Source of the DNA: Viridibacillus arenosi
Lineage (GTDB): Bacteria > Bacillota > Bacilli > Bacillales_A > Planococcaceae
Direction of reading: 5' to 3'
NCBI RefSeq assembly: GCF_001955655.1
Contig: NZ_MSPW01000004.1
Location: 186,001-250,000, forward strand
DNA: 64,000 bases
Shown here piece by piece: positions 6,566 through 15,246 of this stretch. Below the pieces are notes generated by a model that ran no database searches, was not told where the DNA came from, and saw only the letters and a list, made by a program, of their open reading frames with translations. Positions within the stretch are counted from its first letter, which is position 1; every line of letters begins with the position of its first letter. The position numbers and the translations under genes are program-made.

Positions 6566-8278
6566 ATGACTAAAACTATGCCCAAAGTAGACGTTGTAAC
6601 AGTAGGGGTAGGTTGGACAGGCGGTATCGTCGCAGCTGAAAGCGCGAAAGCCGGTTTGAAAGTCGTAGGTTTGGAACGTGGTGCTAAACGTGGAACAGAA
6701 GATTTCATGAACGTACATGATGAATATCGTTACGCAATACGTTATGAATTAATGCAAAACCTATCAAAAGAAACTGTAACTTTCCGTAATAATCGTAAAC
6801 AAAGAGCACTACCAATGCGCCAATTAGGTTCATTTTTATTAGGTGAAGGTCTTGGTGGTTCTGGTACTCACTGGAACGGTCAAACATATCGTTTCTTGCC
6901 ATATGACTTTGAAATGAAGACAATGACTGAAAAAAAATATGGTAAAGACAAATTAGGCTCAGATTATTTAATCCAAAACTGGGGAATGACTTATGATGAG
7001 TTAGAACCTTATTTTGATAAGTATGAAAAAACAGCTGGTATATCAGGTGAAGATAAAAACCCATTCTGGGGTAAACGTTCAAGCGAATATCCAACACCTC
7101 CAATGAAGAAAACCCCACTACTGCAAAAATTCGAGAAAGCAGCTGATAAATTAGGCTACCATCCATACATGGTTCCTTCTGCAAACTTATCAGAAGCTTA
7201 TAAAAACCCAGATGGCGAACAAATTAATGCTTGTCAATACTGTGGCTTCTGTGAACGTTTTGGTTGTGAATACGGTGCAAAAGCTTCTCCAGAAGTAACA
7301 GTTATCCCAACTGCTAAAAAGACTGGTAACTATGAAGTGCGTTGTAATTCAAACGTTATCGAAGTATTAACAAAAGGTGGAAAAGCTACTGGCGTTAAAT
7401 ATATTGATACAATTTCTGGTGAAGAATTTATCCAACCAGCTGATGTAGTTGTTTTAACAAGCTTCATGATGAACAACGCAAAATTACTAATGGTATCTAA
7501 CATAGGTGAAATGTATGACCCTGCAACTGGTAAAGGTACACTCGGTCGTAACTATTGCTATCAAATCATGCCAGGTGCAACAGGTTTCTTCGATGAACAA
7601 TTCAATACATTTATGGGTGCAGGTGCTCTTGGTATGTGTATCGATGACTTTAATGGTGATAGCTTTGACCATAGTGATTTAGACTTTATCCATGGTGCTA
7701 ACATTGCACTTATGCAATTAGGTAACCGTCCAATTGGTAATAACCCAGTACCATCTGATACACCAACATGGGGAGCAGAGTTTAAAAAACAATCTATTAT
7801 GAACTACACGCGTTCATTAAGTCTTGGCGGTCAAGGTGCATCTATTCCACATAAGGAAAACTTCTTAACTTTAGATAGTACTTATAAAGATGCATATGGA
7901 CAACCACTATTACAATTAAACTATGATTTCACTAAACAAGATATTGCTTTACACAAATTTATCTCTGATAAATCAGCAGGTATTTTAAAAGAAATGGGCG
8001 CTAAAAAGGTTGAAGCACGTGCTCCAATCGATCACTACAACATCGTACCTTACCAATCTACACATAACACAGGTGGTACGGTTATGAGTTTAACTCCTGA
8101 AGAAGGTGTTGTTAATAAATACTTACAACATTGGGATTGTGAAAATCTATTTGCAGTAGGTGCAGGTAGCTTCTCTAATAACAGTGGTTACAACCCAACT
8201 GCTACAGTAGGTGCGCTAGCTTACCGCTGTGCAGAAGGTGTCATTAAATACAGCAAAAAAGGCGGCTCTTTAGTCTAA
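6566..8278 (+). CDS. GMC-family FAD oxidoreductase (gluconate 2-dehydrogenase-like large subunit)
   Basis: A 570-residue flavoprotein. The N-terminal dinucleotide fold has VGVGWTGG (residues ~12-19) for FAD, followed by LERGAKRG; a GLGGSGTHWNG motif near residue 105 is a second FAD contact of GMC enzymes. The C-terminal block has the catalytic His in STHNTGGTVM and Asn in GYNPTATVGAL. A cysteine-rich stretch CQYCGFCERFGCEYGAKAS (near residue 220) is typical of the sugar dehydrogenase subgroup. It oxidises an alcohol or sugar acid such as gluconate outside the membrane after co-export with the Tat-signal subunit encoded just before it. No cytochrome c subunit is encoded nearby, so the electron acceptor is open. 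Confidence 0.85.
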   Translation: MTKTMPKVDVVTVGVGWTGGIVAAESAKAGLKVVGLERGAKRGTEDFMNVHDEYRYAIRYELMQNLSKETVTFRNNRKQRALPMRQLGSFLLGEGLGGSGTHWNGQTYRFLPYDFEMKTMTEKKYGKDKLGSDYLIQNWGMTYDELEPYFDKYEKTAGISGEDKNPFWGKRSSEYPTPPMKKTPLLQKFEKAADKLGYHPYMVPSANLSEAYKNPDGEQINACQYCGFCERFGCEYGAKASPEVTVIPTAKKTGNYEVRCNSNVIEVLTKGGKATGVKYIDTISGEEFIQPADVVVLTSFMMNNAKLLMVSNIGEMYDPATGKGTLGRNYCYQIMPGATGFFDEQFNTFMGAGALGMCIDDFNGDSFDHSDLDFIHGANIALMQLGNRPIGNNPVPSDTPTWGAEFKKQSIMNYTRSLSLGGQGASIPHKENFLTLDSTYKDAYGQPLLQLNYDFTKQDIALHKFISDKSAGILKEMGAKKVEARAPIDHYNIVPYQSTHNTGGTVMSLTPEEGVVNKYLQHWDCENLFAVGAGSFSNNSGYNPTATVGALAYRCAEGVIKYSKKGGSLV

Positions 8279-8298
8279 TTATAAAGGAGGAATAAAGC

Positions 8299-8502
8299 AT
8301 GGGATTTAGTTCAATAGGTGTACCAGGATTAATTATTATTTTAGTTATCGTTTTAATCGTATTCGGTCCAAAAAAATTACCTGAAATCGGTTCAGCAGTA
8401 GGGAAAACTTTTGCAGAGTTCAAAAAGTCTACTAAAGGCTTAATGGATGACGATGAAGATGTTAAAAAAGAAAAAACAACAACTGATAAAAAAGAAATTT
8501 AA
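8299..8502 (+). CDS. tatA: Sec-independent translocase protein TatA
   Basis: A 67-residue protein with one N-terminal transmembrane helix (residues ~8-22, [13 protein letters not shown]), the hallmark hinge [10 protein letters not shown], an amphipathic helix ([13 protein letters not shown]) and a charged C-terminal tail. This is the pore-forming subunit of the twin-arginine pathway. It sits 20 bp after the GMC flavoprotein with a strong AAAGGAGGAATAA site and 15 bp before tatC. Bacillales commonly use a minimal TatA-TatC system without TatB, and none is seen here. The operon position ties this pair to export of the dehydrogenase encoded upstream. Confidence 0.95.
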   Translation: MGFSSIGVPGLIIILVIVLIVFGPKKLPEIGSAVGKTFAEFKKSTKGLMDDDEDVKKEKTTTDKKEI

Positions 8503-8517
8503 GTAGAGGGTGTTCGT

Positions 8518-9396
8518 ATGGATCCGTATGAAGAAAATGGAAAAAAGGTACTTAGCCCTTTGGATTTAATCAGTTCGGATGAAAATGAAACTCCAGAAAC
8601 AACAGAAGATGCTTCTGTTGAAAATCGAGAGCCATCTCCTACTCCACCAGAGGAAAATGAGGAGGAAAAAGGAAGTTTGGTTAACGAATCTCTTGTTGCT
8701 CATTTAGCTGACTTACGAAAACAAATCATAAAAGGTGTTACTATTTTTGTCATATTCTTCATCATTGTATTTGCTACGGTGAATAAATGGCTTCCGTATG
8801 TAACACGTGGACATGATTTAGTCATTTTAGGTCCGTTAGAAGTGGTTAAATTCTATATGTCTGTTTCTACCACAATTGCACTTGGTCTTTCACTACCATT
8901 CTTAATGCATTTTATTTGGCAGTTTGTTAAACCAGGATTAAAAGAAAATGAAAGCCGCTTTTTAGGATTATATTCTCCTGTAATGTTGTTACTATTTTTA
9001 GTAGGGGTTTCATTTGGTTATTTCATTATTAACCCGCTTAGCTATCAATTTCTTATTGGTATAGGTGAATCAAACTTTAATGTGATGATATCAGCTAGTG
9101 AATATATTCACTATCTCATCATGACGACTGTTCCAATAGGTTTACTATTTGAACTGCCGATTATAGCTATGTTTTTATCAACGATTGGTATTTTGACTGC
9201 ATATACAATGAAAAGTATTAGAAAATGGTCATATGTATTTATGGCAGTATTTTCTGCACTTATTACACCACCAGATTTTATGAGTCAATTACTTGTTCTC
9301 ATACCGATGATTTTACTTTATGAAATCAGCATTCATTTAGTAAAAAGAATCGAAGATAAAAAAGCTCTAAAAGCCAGTTTAGAGAATGTAGATTAA
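8518..9396 (+). CDS. tatC: Sec-independent translocase protein TatC with acidic N-terminal extension
   Basis: A 292-residue membrane protein with six predicted helices; it recognises twin-arginine signals. The conserved TatC start HLADLRKQI appears only at residue ~62, and the family's LTPPD-type motif is visible as LITPPD near residue 247. The roughly 60 residues in front are very acidic and Pro-rich (for example PSPTPPEENEEEK) and are not part of the usual TatC core. An alternative internal start is unlikely because no Met with a good site stands just before HLADLRK. It is the last gene of the operon, followed by a strong terminator. Confidence 0.93.
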   Translation: MDPYEENGKKVLSPLDLISSDENETPETTEDASVENREPSPTPPEENEEEKGSLVNESLVAHLADLRKQIIKGVTIFVIFFIIVFATVNKWLPYVTRGHDLVILGPLEVVKFYMSVSTTIALGLSLPFLMHFIWQFVKPGLKENESRFLGLYSPVMLLLFLVGVSFGYFIINPLSYQFLIGIGESNFNVMISASEYIHYLIMTTVPIGLLFELPIIAMFLSTIGILTAYTMKSIRKWSYVFMAVFSALITPPDFMSQLLVLIPMILLYEISIHLVKRIEDKKALKASLENVD

Positions 9397-9420
9397 TGAT
9401 AGTCTATTTGTCTGAGTATT

Positions 9421-9478
9421 AAAAAGTCCTCTATGAAATAATTGCAAATTGCAGTTATTATCATAGAGGACTTTTTTT
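9421..9478. terminator. Intrinsic terminator after tatC
   Basis: AAAAAGTCCTCTATGA (9421-9436) pairs with TCATAGAGGACTTTTT (9461-9476), a 16-bp stem ending in a T-run; it can also stop transcription from the convergent tetR-like gene. Confidence 0.9.
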
Positions 9479-9537
9479 ATTGAATAAATTATTAATAGCA
9501 TTAAATTAAAACAATTCCGTAGTTGAATATACAATCA

Positions 9538-10119
9538 TCACTTAAGTAATGTGAGCGTCGCTGCTATTGCATTGTCGACAAATGAACGTTGTGGGCGAGA
9601 TTTCAACATAACTGTTAGACCGATTAACGCTACAATCAGTGCCTGTGCCAAAGGCTTTGCATCTGTGTTGGCTTCCAGCTCACCTGATTGGATTCCCCGC
9701 TCGATCGTCTCCTGAAAAATGACGGCTAGATACATTTGATGTTCTCTGGTTAAGATTTCAAATTTCTCATCATGAGGTGCTAGTTCAACCATTGTATTGA
9801 TACAAAAACAACCTTTACTAAGATCTTCTGCGTATTCTTCAATGACGACATCTGCAAAGAAAATAGAAAATGCCTCTTTTACAGAGGAGTGACTTTGAAG
9901 CCTAGTTCGTATATCAGAGGCCCGAGACATTGTATATCTGCGAAGTGCGGCTTCAAATAATTCTTTCTTATCTCCAAAAGTCGAATAAATACTAGGGCGT
10001 TGAATACCCATTCTAGAAGTAAGATCACTTAATGAGGTAGCCTCATATCCCTTCTCCCAAAATAACTGCATTGCTGCATCTAAAACTTGATCCTCATCAA
10101 ATTCACGGGTTCTTGCCAT
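9538..10119 (-). CDS. TetR/AcrR family transcriptional repressor
   Basis: A 193-residue regulator. The N-terminal ~50 residues form the TetR helix-turn-helix (ATSLSDLTSRMGIQRPSIYSTFGDKKELF), and the remaining alpha-helical part is the ligand and dimer domain, variable as usual. It is transcribed divergently from an MFS exporter, an LLM oxidoreductase and an esterase, the classic arrangement for a local repressor. Two related operator-like sequences in the 275-bp divergent region (10198-10213 and 10343-10358) support self-control and control of the exporter operon. A KGCFCINTMVELAP block is typical of the subgroup that controls small-molecule efflux or detoxification. The start follows GAGGTGAATTCTTA. 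Confidence 0.88.
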   Translation of the reverse strand: MARTREFDEDQVLDAAMQLFWEKGYEATSLSDLTSRMGIQRPSIYSTFGDKKELFEAALRRYTMSRASDIRTRLQSHSSVKEAFSIFFADVVIEEYAEDLSKGCFCINTMVELAPHDEKFEILTREHQMYLAVIFQETIERGIQSGELEANTDAKPLAQALIVALIGLTVMLKSRPQRSFVDNAIAATLTLLK

Positions 10120-10197
10120 TAAGAATTCACCTCTTCAAGCTTTGATTTTATTAATTGCTTAGGATGTATGTGTAGGTAATTACAATTGCTATTTTCA

Positions 10198-10213
10198 ATA
10201 CCAATCAGTATGT
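10198..10213. promoter_or_regulatory. Operator-like site A for the TetR-family repressor
   Basis: ATACCAATCAGTATGT, an imperfect inverted repeat, shares ACC-N4-GTATGT spacing with the more perfect site at 10343-10358. It lies about 80 bp upstream of the tetR-like start, where an autoregulatory site would be expected. Confidence 0.4.
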
Positions 10214-10296
10214 AATTATTATATTATTAGCCATTCAACATGTCAAACCACTCCCCATTTATTTAATGTAATATTAACTTTAATGCAAATAAGTTG

Positions 10297-10326
10297 TTGA
10301 CATAATGAATGTGGTTAAGATATATT
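10297..10326 (+). promoter_or_regulatory. Sigma-A promoter of the MFS operon
   Basis: TTGACA at 10297-10302 and TATATT at 10321-10326 with an 18-bp spacer, reading toward the MFS gene; the operator-like palindrome follows just downstream of the expected start site. Confidence 0.6.
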
Positions 10327-10342
10327 TACCAGTAATTATATT

Positions 10343-10358
10343 GTACCGAACGGTATGT
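10343..10358. promoter_or_regulatory. Operator-like site B for the TetR-family repressor
   Basis: GTACCGAACGGTATGT contains the perfect palindrome TACCG-AA-CGGTA, the ACCG-N2-CGGT layout common to TetR-family operators. It lies immediately downstream of the promoter at 10297-10326, where a bound repressor would block transcription of the exporter operon. Confidence 0.55.
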
Positions 10359-10394
10359 TATAATCAAAAATCCAATATGATTGGGGGTTAAGGT

Positions 10395-11654
10395 GTGTGC
10401 GAAACAGAGACGAATCTAGAAAATGATCCACTCTACACCAAGATAAGTGATAAATATTCCATAACGAAACCTAATTTGAATCAACAGCCATCAATGTCTC
10501 GCGCGTTGGCATTATTGTTTGCGATTGCCTGTGGAATGTCTGTTGCCAATATTTATTTTGCACAGCCGTTGCTTGATCAACTATCTAATGAGTTTGGTAT
10601 TGACCATTCCATTATTGGTGTCGTTATTACCATCACACAGATTTTTTATGGATTGGGCTTACTACTACTCGTACCGCTTGGAGATTTACTAAACCAGCGA
10701 CGTCTAATTGTCGGCCAGATGCTATTATCTATAACAGCTCTGGTTATAGTTGGTACTGCCTTCTCTAGCATGGTACTTTTCGCAGGTATGGCTTTGGTGG
10801 GTCTGCTTGCAGTTGTGACACAGACTCTCATGGCGTTTGCAGCGACCATCGCTTCCCCTATAGAACGAGGTCGTGTCGTTGGCATTGTAACAAGTGGGAT
10901 AGTCATTGGCATACTTCTCGCACGGACTTTTGCTGGTATATTAACAGATCTTGCGGGTTGGCGTTCCGTATATCTAGTTTCTGCTGCGCTCATGCTTTTG
11001 ATGGTTTGTATGTTTTTAAAGTTGTTGCCCAATGTTGAGCGCGAGGTAAAATCACTATCCTATTCTCAGTTGATTAGATCGGTGCTTGTTTTGTTTATTC
11101 AAGAACGAACATTACGCGTTCGCTCCGTTCTAGCCATGCTGATTTTTGCTGATTTCAGTATTTTATGGACTTCACTAGTCCTGCCACTAAGCACACCTCC
11201 ATTTGCTCTATCTCATAGTGCAATTGGTGCATTCGGTCTTGTAGGTGTGGCTGGAGCATTGGCTGCGGCACGAGCAGGGAAATTGGCCGATCAAGGTTAC
11301 GGACAACGAACGACAGGTATTGCTTTAGCTTTATTATTGATTTCATGGTTGTTCATCAGTTATATAGAGCAGTCATTAATCGCATTAGTGATAGGTATAG
11401 TTCTACTTGATTTGGCCGTACAGGCAATACATGTTACAAATCAAACCATGATCCTTCCATTGCGTACAGAAGCACGGAGTCGACTTACTGCTGGGTATAT
11501 GGTGTTTTATTCTATCGGCAGTGCTGGTGGTTCCATTGCTTCGACTCAAATATACGCACACTTTGGCTGGGGAGGGGTTTCCTTACTCGGAGCCTCTGTC
11601 AGTGCTTTCGCTCTTCTTTTTTGGGCTATGACCAGCCGAGTTAAGACTTCATGA
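10395..11654 (+). CDS. MFS transporter (putative efflux pump)
   Basis: A 419-residue major facilitator protein with about 12 hydrophobic helices; the first ~33 residues are hydrophilic. Motif A-like PLGDLLNQRRLIVGQ follows TM2. The start chosen is GTG at 10395 behind GGGGGTTAAG; an in-frame ATG at residue 33 (MSRALAL) would remove the hydrophilic tail and remains possible. It heads a three-gene unit with an LLM oxidoreductase and an esterase, divergent from a TetR repressor, so it probably exports a compound that also induces the unit. Base use is richer in G+C than that of the flanking genes, which suggests the module was acquired. Confidence 0.88.
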   Translation: MCETETNLENDPLYTKISDKYSITKPNLNQQPSMSRALALLFAIACGMSVANIYFAQPLLDQLSNEFGIDHSIIGVVITITQIFYGLGLLLLVPLGDLLNQRRLIVGQMLLSITALVIVGTAFSSMVLFAGMALVGLLAVVTQTLMAFAATIASPIERGRVVGIVTSGIVIGILLARTFAGILTDLAGWRSVYLVSAALMLLMVCMFLKLLPNVEREVKSLSYSQLIRSVLVLFIQERTLRVRSVLAMLIFADFSILWTSLVLPLSTPPFALSHSAIGAFGLVGVAGALAAARAGKLADQGYGQRTTGIALALLLISWLFISYIEQSLIALVIGIVLLDLAVQAIHVTNQTMILPLRTEARSRLTAGYMVFYSIGSAGGSIASTQIYAHFGWGGVSLLGASVSAFALLFWAMTSRVKTS

Positions 11655-11754
11655 AATAAACATGTGTTAGCCAATATGAATAACACATTACTACCATAAA
11701 GGAAATGACTAATTTTTTAGGCTTAAAATCTAATTAAACTAGGAGAGATAACAA

Positions 11755-12831
11755 ATGGAAATAGGTATTACGTCTTTTGTAGAAACGAAACCAGATGTTC
11801 ATAGTGGCGAAGTGATAAGTCACGCACAGCGATTGCGTGAAGTTGTCGAAGAAATCGTTCTTGCTGATCAAGTAGGACTTGATGTGTTTGGCGTTGGTGA
11901 GCACCATAGGAAGGATTATGCAGCATCCTCTCCAGCGATGGTTCTGTCAGCGGCGGCACCACAAACGGAAAAGATACGGCTCACGAGTGCAGTAACCGTG
12001 CTTTCTTCAGCAGATCCTGTGCGCGTTTTTCAGGATTTTTCTACACTGGATGGCATTTCAAATGGACGCGCAGAGATTATGGCGGGTCGTGGTTCCTTTA
12101 TTGAATCCTTTCCATTGTTTGGCTATAACTTGAATGACTATGATGAACTGTTTGAAGAACATTTGGAATTACTGCTCAAAATACGTCAGTCCGAAAAAGT
12201 GACTTGGGAAGGCGGACATCGACCAGCAATCAATAATTTAGGTGTGTATCCAAGACCTGTTCAAAATTCTCTACCGATTTGGGTTGGTAGCGGTGGAAAT
12301 GAGGAGTCTGCTATCCGTGCCGGTCTTCTGGGATTACCACTTATGCTGGCGATTATTGGTGGTAGCCCAATGCAATTTGCACGAATCGTAAAGCTATATA
12401 AGAAAGCGGCGGCTCACGCTGGTCATGATGTATCAAAACTTCAGGTGGGATCTCATTCGATAGGATTTGTTGGAGAGAATACGGAATTGGCAGCAGATAC
12501 ATTTTTCCCATCCACTCAGGCAGGCATGAATAAACTTGGCAAAGAGCGGGGCTGGCCTTATTATGATCGTTCCAGCTTTGATGCTGCACGCAGTTTTGAA
12601 GGGGCATTGTATGTTGGTGATCCAGATACAGTCGCCGAAAAAATCATCCATCTTCGTAAGCATGTAGGGATTACACGCTTTATGATGTATGTTCCGTTAA
12701 GTACAATGCCACATAATCAAGTCATGCGTGCCATAGAATTGCTTGGAACAGAAGTTGCCCCTCGTGTACGGGAGGAAATTGCCAAATGGGAAGCTGAAGG
12801 AGAACAGGAGACACATCCAGTCCGTGAATAA
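11755..12831 (+). CDS. LLM class flavin-dependent oxidoreductase (luciferase-like)
   Basis: A 358-residue member of the bacterial luciferase-like monooxygenase family, which use reduced flavin (FMNH2 or F420-type) to oxidise organic substrates. Visible family blocks: GLDVFGVGEHHRKDYAASSP (near residue 43), the LTSAVTVLSSADPVRVFQDF strand, NGRAEIMAGRGSF, and PIWVGSGGNEESAIRAG. Length is normal. It begins 100 bp after the MFS gene with site AGGAGAG. The neighbouring esterase and exporter suggest detoxification or breakdown of a xenobiotic, but the substrate cannot be inferred. Confidence 0.85.
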   Translation: MEIGITSFVETKPDVHSGEVISHAQRLREVVEEIVLADQVGLDVFGVGEHHRKDYAASSPAMVLSAAAPQTEKIRLTSAVTVLSSADPVRVFQDFSTLDGISNGRAEIMAGRGSFIESFPLFGYNLNDYDELFEEHLELLLKIRQSEKVTWEGGHRPAINNLGVYPRPVQNSLPIWVGSGGNEESAIRAGLLGLPLMLAIIGGSPMQFARIVKLYKKAAAHAGHDVSKLQVGSHSIGFVGENTELAADTFFPSTQAGMNKLGKERGWPYYDRSSFDAARSFEGALYVGDPDTVAEKIIHLRKHVGITRFMMYVPLSTMPHNQVMRAIELLGTEVAPRVREEIAKWEAEGEQETHPVRE

Positions 12832-12879
12832 TTCAATAAGGAATGATTGAAGTCTCATTATCTAACTGGAGGAATTTAT

Positions 12880-13818
12880 ATGAAAATTGACAGTAGAGTA
12901 TTACCAGAATTAAAACAGGCTTTCTCACAATTTCCAGGCTTTCAATTAGCGGAGAATTTAGAGTCGAGTCGAAGTTTCTTGTCGAATCCACATTTGGAAA
13001 AATCAAAACTTGTACTCATGACCAATCGAACGATTCCTGGCGCTGCGGGCGAGATGTTAGTTAAAATTTACGAACCCGTTGAGAAAAATCTTGATAAACT
13101 TCCAGCTATGCTGTGGATTCACGGTGGCGGATACGTAATGGGACACCCCGATATGGACGATGTTTTGTGTGAACGCTTTGTTCAGACTGCTAAATGCGTT
13201 GTTGTGTCTGTCGATTATCGACTTGCTCCCGAACATCAATATCCAGCGGCTATCGAAGATTGTTATGCAGGATTGGTTTGGATGACAAATGAGGCAGACT
13301 CGCTTGGCATTGATGTGAATCGAGTTGCGATCGCCGGTGCAAGTGGAGGAGGCGGACTAACAGCAGCGCTTGCGATAATGGCTCGTGATAAAGGAGGTCC
13401 ATCCATTATATTCCAGATGCCGCTGTATCCGATGCTTGACAACCGCAACATAACACCATCAAGCTATGAGATTACAGAAGACCACGCAACATGGAATAGA
13501 GCAAACAATTCAACGGCTTGGAGTATGTACTTGGGCAAGGAGAACGATTCCAACGAGGTATCTCCCTACGCTGTACCTTCGAGAGCAGACAACTTAGCGG
13601 GGCTACCGCCAACTTATACATGTGTAGGTCAACTCGATTTATTCCGAGATGAAACCATTGAATATGTAACACGACTAGCACAAGCAGGAGTAGACGTTGA
13701 ATTTCAACTCTACCCTGGCTGCTTCCATTGCTTTGAGGTATTTGTGCCTGAAGCCGAAGTGAGTCAGCGTGCCAGTCAGAACTATTTGGACGCGATGGCA
13801 CGGGCACTTCATCCATAA
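12880..13818 (+). CDS. Alpha/beta hydrolase (HSL-family esterase)
   Basis: A 312-residue esterase. It shows the oxyanion motif HGGGYVMG (near residue 82), the nucleophile elbow GASGGGG typical of the GDSAGG class (Ser near residue 151), and downstream acid/base residues in LDLFRDE and the catalytic His in GCFHCFE. The start chosen is ATG 12880, directly behind GGAGG, not the in-frame ATG at 12847 that lacks a site. It hydrolyses small ester or lactone substrates in the cytoplasm. It closes the MFS-LLM-esterase unit, 48 bp after the oxidoreductase. Confidence 0.87.
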   Translation: MKIDSRVLPELKQAFSQFPGFQLAENLESSRSFLSNPHLEKSKLVLMTNRTIPGAAGEMLVKIYEPVEKNLDKLPAMLWIHGGGYVMGHPDMDDVLCERFVQTAKCVVVSVDYRLAPEHQYPAAIEDCYAGLVWMTNEADSLGIDVNRVAIAGASGGGGLTAALAIMARDKGGPSIIFQMPLYPMLDNRNITPSSYEITEDHATWNRANNSTAWSMYLGKENDSNEVSPYAVPSRADNLAGLPPTYTCVGQLDLFRDETIEYVTRLAQAGVDVEFQLYPGCFHCFEVFVPEAEVSQRASQNYLDAMARALHP

Positions 13819-13987
13819 TTTATCTATCTGACTGTGGATGATTCTGCTTATAATCGTAAAATGGAGATTATAAGCATTATTTACACTTTTATTAGTAAGT
13901 TTAGGAATTTATTTATCAATTCTTTTCAATTTAAAAAGTATTAAGAAAGTAATTTCTATTGTTATATTAAATTGTATTGGGATTGAG

Positions 13988-14170
13988 ATGTTACACCTTT
14001 TATTTGAAGATCTTGGTTTGGTTATAGGAGGCTTTAATATTCTTACAATTATTTATTTGTGGCTTAATATTTTTGGAGGGATTCTTGGACTTTTGTTAGC
14101 AGGATTAACAATAAAAATTATTAATTCATATAAATATACAAATAAAATTAAAGCGAAATTATTAAACTAA
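13988..14170 (+). CDS. Small membrane protein, possibly truncated BofA-like
   Basis: A 60-residue hydrophobic protein with two likely membrane segments and a basic tail. The frame stays open for 114 bp upstream of this ATG and encodes a further hydrophobic helix without a usual start codon, so the true start or a lost N-terminus is uncertain. The pattern FNILTIIYLWLNIFGGILG loosely recalls the C-terminal half of the pro-sigma-K processing inhibitor BofA, but I would not rely on it. The ribosome binding site is weak. It is followed by a shared terminator. Confidence 0.35.
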   Translation: MLHLLFEDLGLVIGGFNILTIIYLWLNIFGGILGLLLAGLTIKIINSYKYTNKIKAKLLN

Positions 14171-14194
14171 CGGGGTGCTTTAGTTTAAAAAAGG

Positions 14195-14239
14195 AAAGAG
14201 CGTTACATATTAGTCATATAAAATATGTAACGCTCTTTT
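14195..14239. terminator. Bidirectional intrinsic terminator
   Basis: AAAGAGCGTTACATAT (14195-14210) pairs perfectly with ATATGTAACGCTCTTT (14223-14238). It separates the small plus-strand ORF from the convergent EamA-type gene. Confidence 0.9.
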
Positions 14240-14249
14240 ATTTATCTTT

Positions 14250-15221
14250 TTAATTTAGTTCTTGATAATTTCGGACAGTGGGCATTTGTTTTTTCTTCAT
14301 CAACATTGTGTAATAGCTATGTAAGAACATTCCAATGATGATAATAGCTAAGCCGAATAGGGCGAGTGGCTCTGGTAAAGGAATACCTAAGATAATCATC
14401 TCTCCTACAATAACGAATAGTATTTCAGTCGATTGTGTTGCTTCAACGGCTGCAAGTTTTCCTTGGTTATTACGGACGCGATCTGTTGCGATAAAGAAAA
14501 GAATAGTCGCAATAACACCTGAGCTAATCCCAACAAGAAGTGAATTAATTACTTGGCTAGCAGAAGGCAACCCGACTGTTATTAGAGCAATAACAGCTAA
14601 TATAATCCAAGCAGGAAGGGAAGCGATGGTCATGCCGAGAACCCTTTGGAAGGTATCTAAACGACCATCACACACATCCATCATCTTACGATTTCCAAGT
14701 GGATAAGCAAACGCTGCAACAATAACCGGCAAGATGCCTAACATTAAGCTTTCAATAGAAACTGTTTTAGCACTAGGGATTTGAATTAATATAATCCCAA
14801 CTAAAATAATGCACGATATAAGCAATGACACGATAGGAATCTTCTGTCGTATTGTTTTCTCACCAAGTCGTATGAAGAAAAGAGGTGCTAATAATACTCC
14901 TGCAACAATTGTAAATTGCCATGTTCCCGATACGAGCCAACCAGGTCCATAAGCAGCCGCGAATGTTAACGGTGCATAAAATAGGACAAAGCCAACAAAG
15001 CTCCATAATAGCCAAACTTTAGGTCGTTTTTTCATTTCCTTTGTCATTGGTTGTACGCCTTTACGGTACATAACAATAACGAGTAAAAAGGGAATCATGA
15101 AAAAGTAACGTAATGATGAGCTCCATAGCCAGCTACCGCCATCTAACTCCATTACTCGATTTAATATAAAAGTTACAGCAAAAAATAATGACGCTAAAAC
15201 ACCTAAAGCAATTTCTTTCAA
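14250..15221 (-). CDS. Multidrug resistance efflux transporter family protein (EamA/EmrE-like)
   Basis: A 323-residue drug/metabolite transporter with about ten hydrophobic helices in two halves. N-terminal MKEIALGVLASLFFAVTF and the conserved block GSWLWSSSLRYFF match the Bacillales 'multidrug resistance efflux transporter' subfamily of the DMT group. The start is a TTG at 15221 behind GTAGGTGATATT; no better ATG is near the first helix. The gene follows pepT on the same strand after only 25 bp, so the two are probably co-transcribed. Its substrate is unknown. Confidence 0.8.
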   Translation of the reverse strand: MKEIALGVLASLFFAVTFILNRVMELDGGSWLWSSSLRYFFMIPFLLVIVMYRKGVQPMTKEMKKRPKVWLLWSFVGFVLFYAPLTFAAAYGPGWLVSGTWQFTIVAGVLLAPLFFIRLGEKTIRQKIPIVSLLISCIILVGIILIQIPSAKTVSIESLMLGILPVIVAAFAYPLGNRKMMDVCDGRLDTFQRVLGMTIASLPAWIILAVIALITVGLPSASQVINSLLVGISSGVIATILFFIATDRVRNNQGKLAAVEATQSTEILFVIVGEMIILGIPLPEPLALFGLAIIIIGMFLHSYYTMLMKKKQMPTVRNYQELN

Positions 15222-15246
15222 AATATCACCTACCTATAAATACGCT

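Noticed and set aside
6705-7184. 159-residue minus-strand ORF
   Set aside because: Fully antisense to the conserved core of the GMC flavoprotein gene; no recognisable protein and no ribosome binding site.
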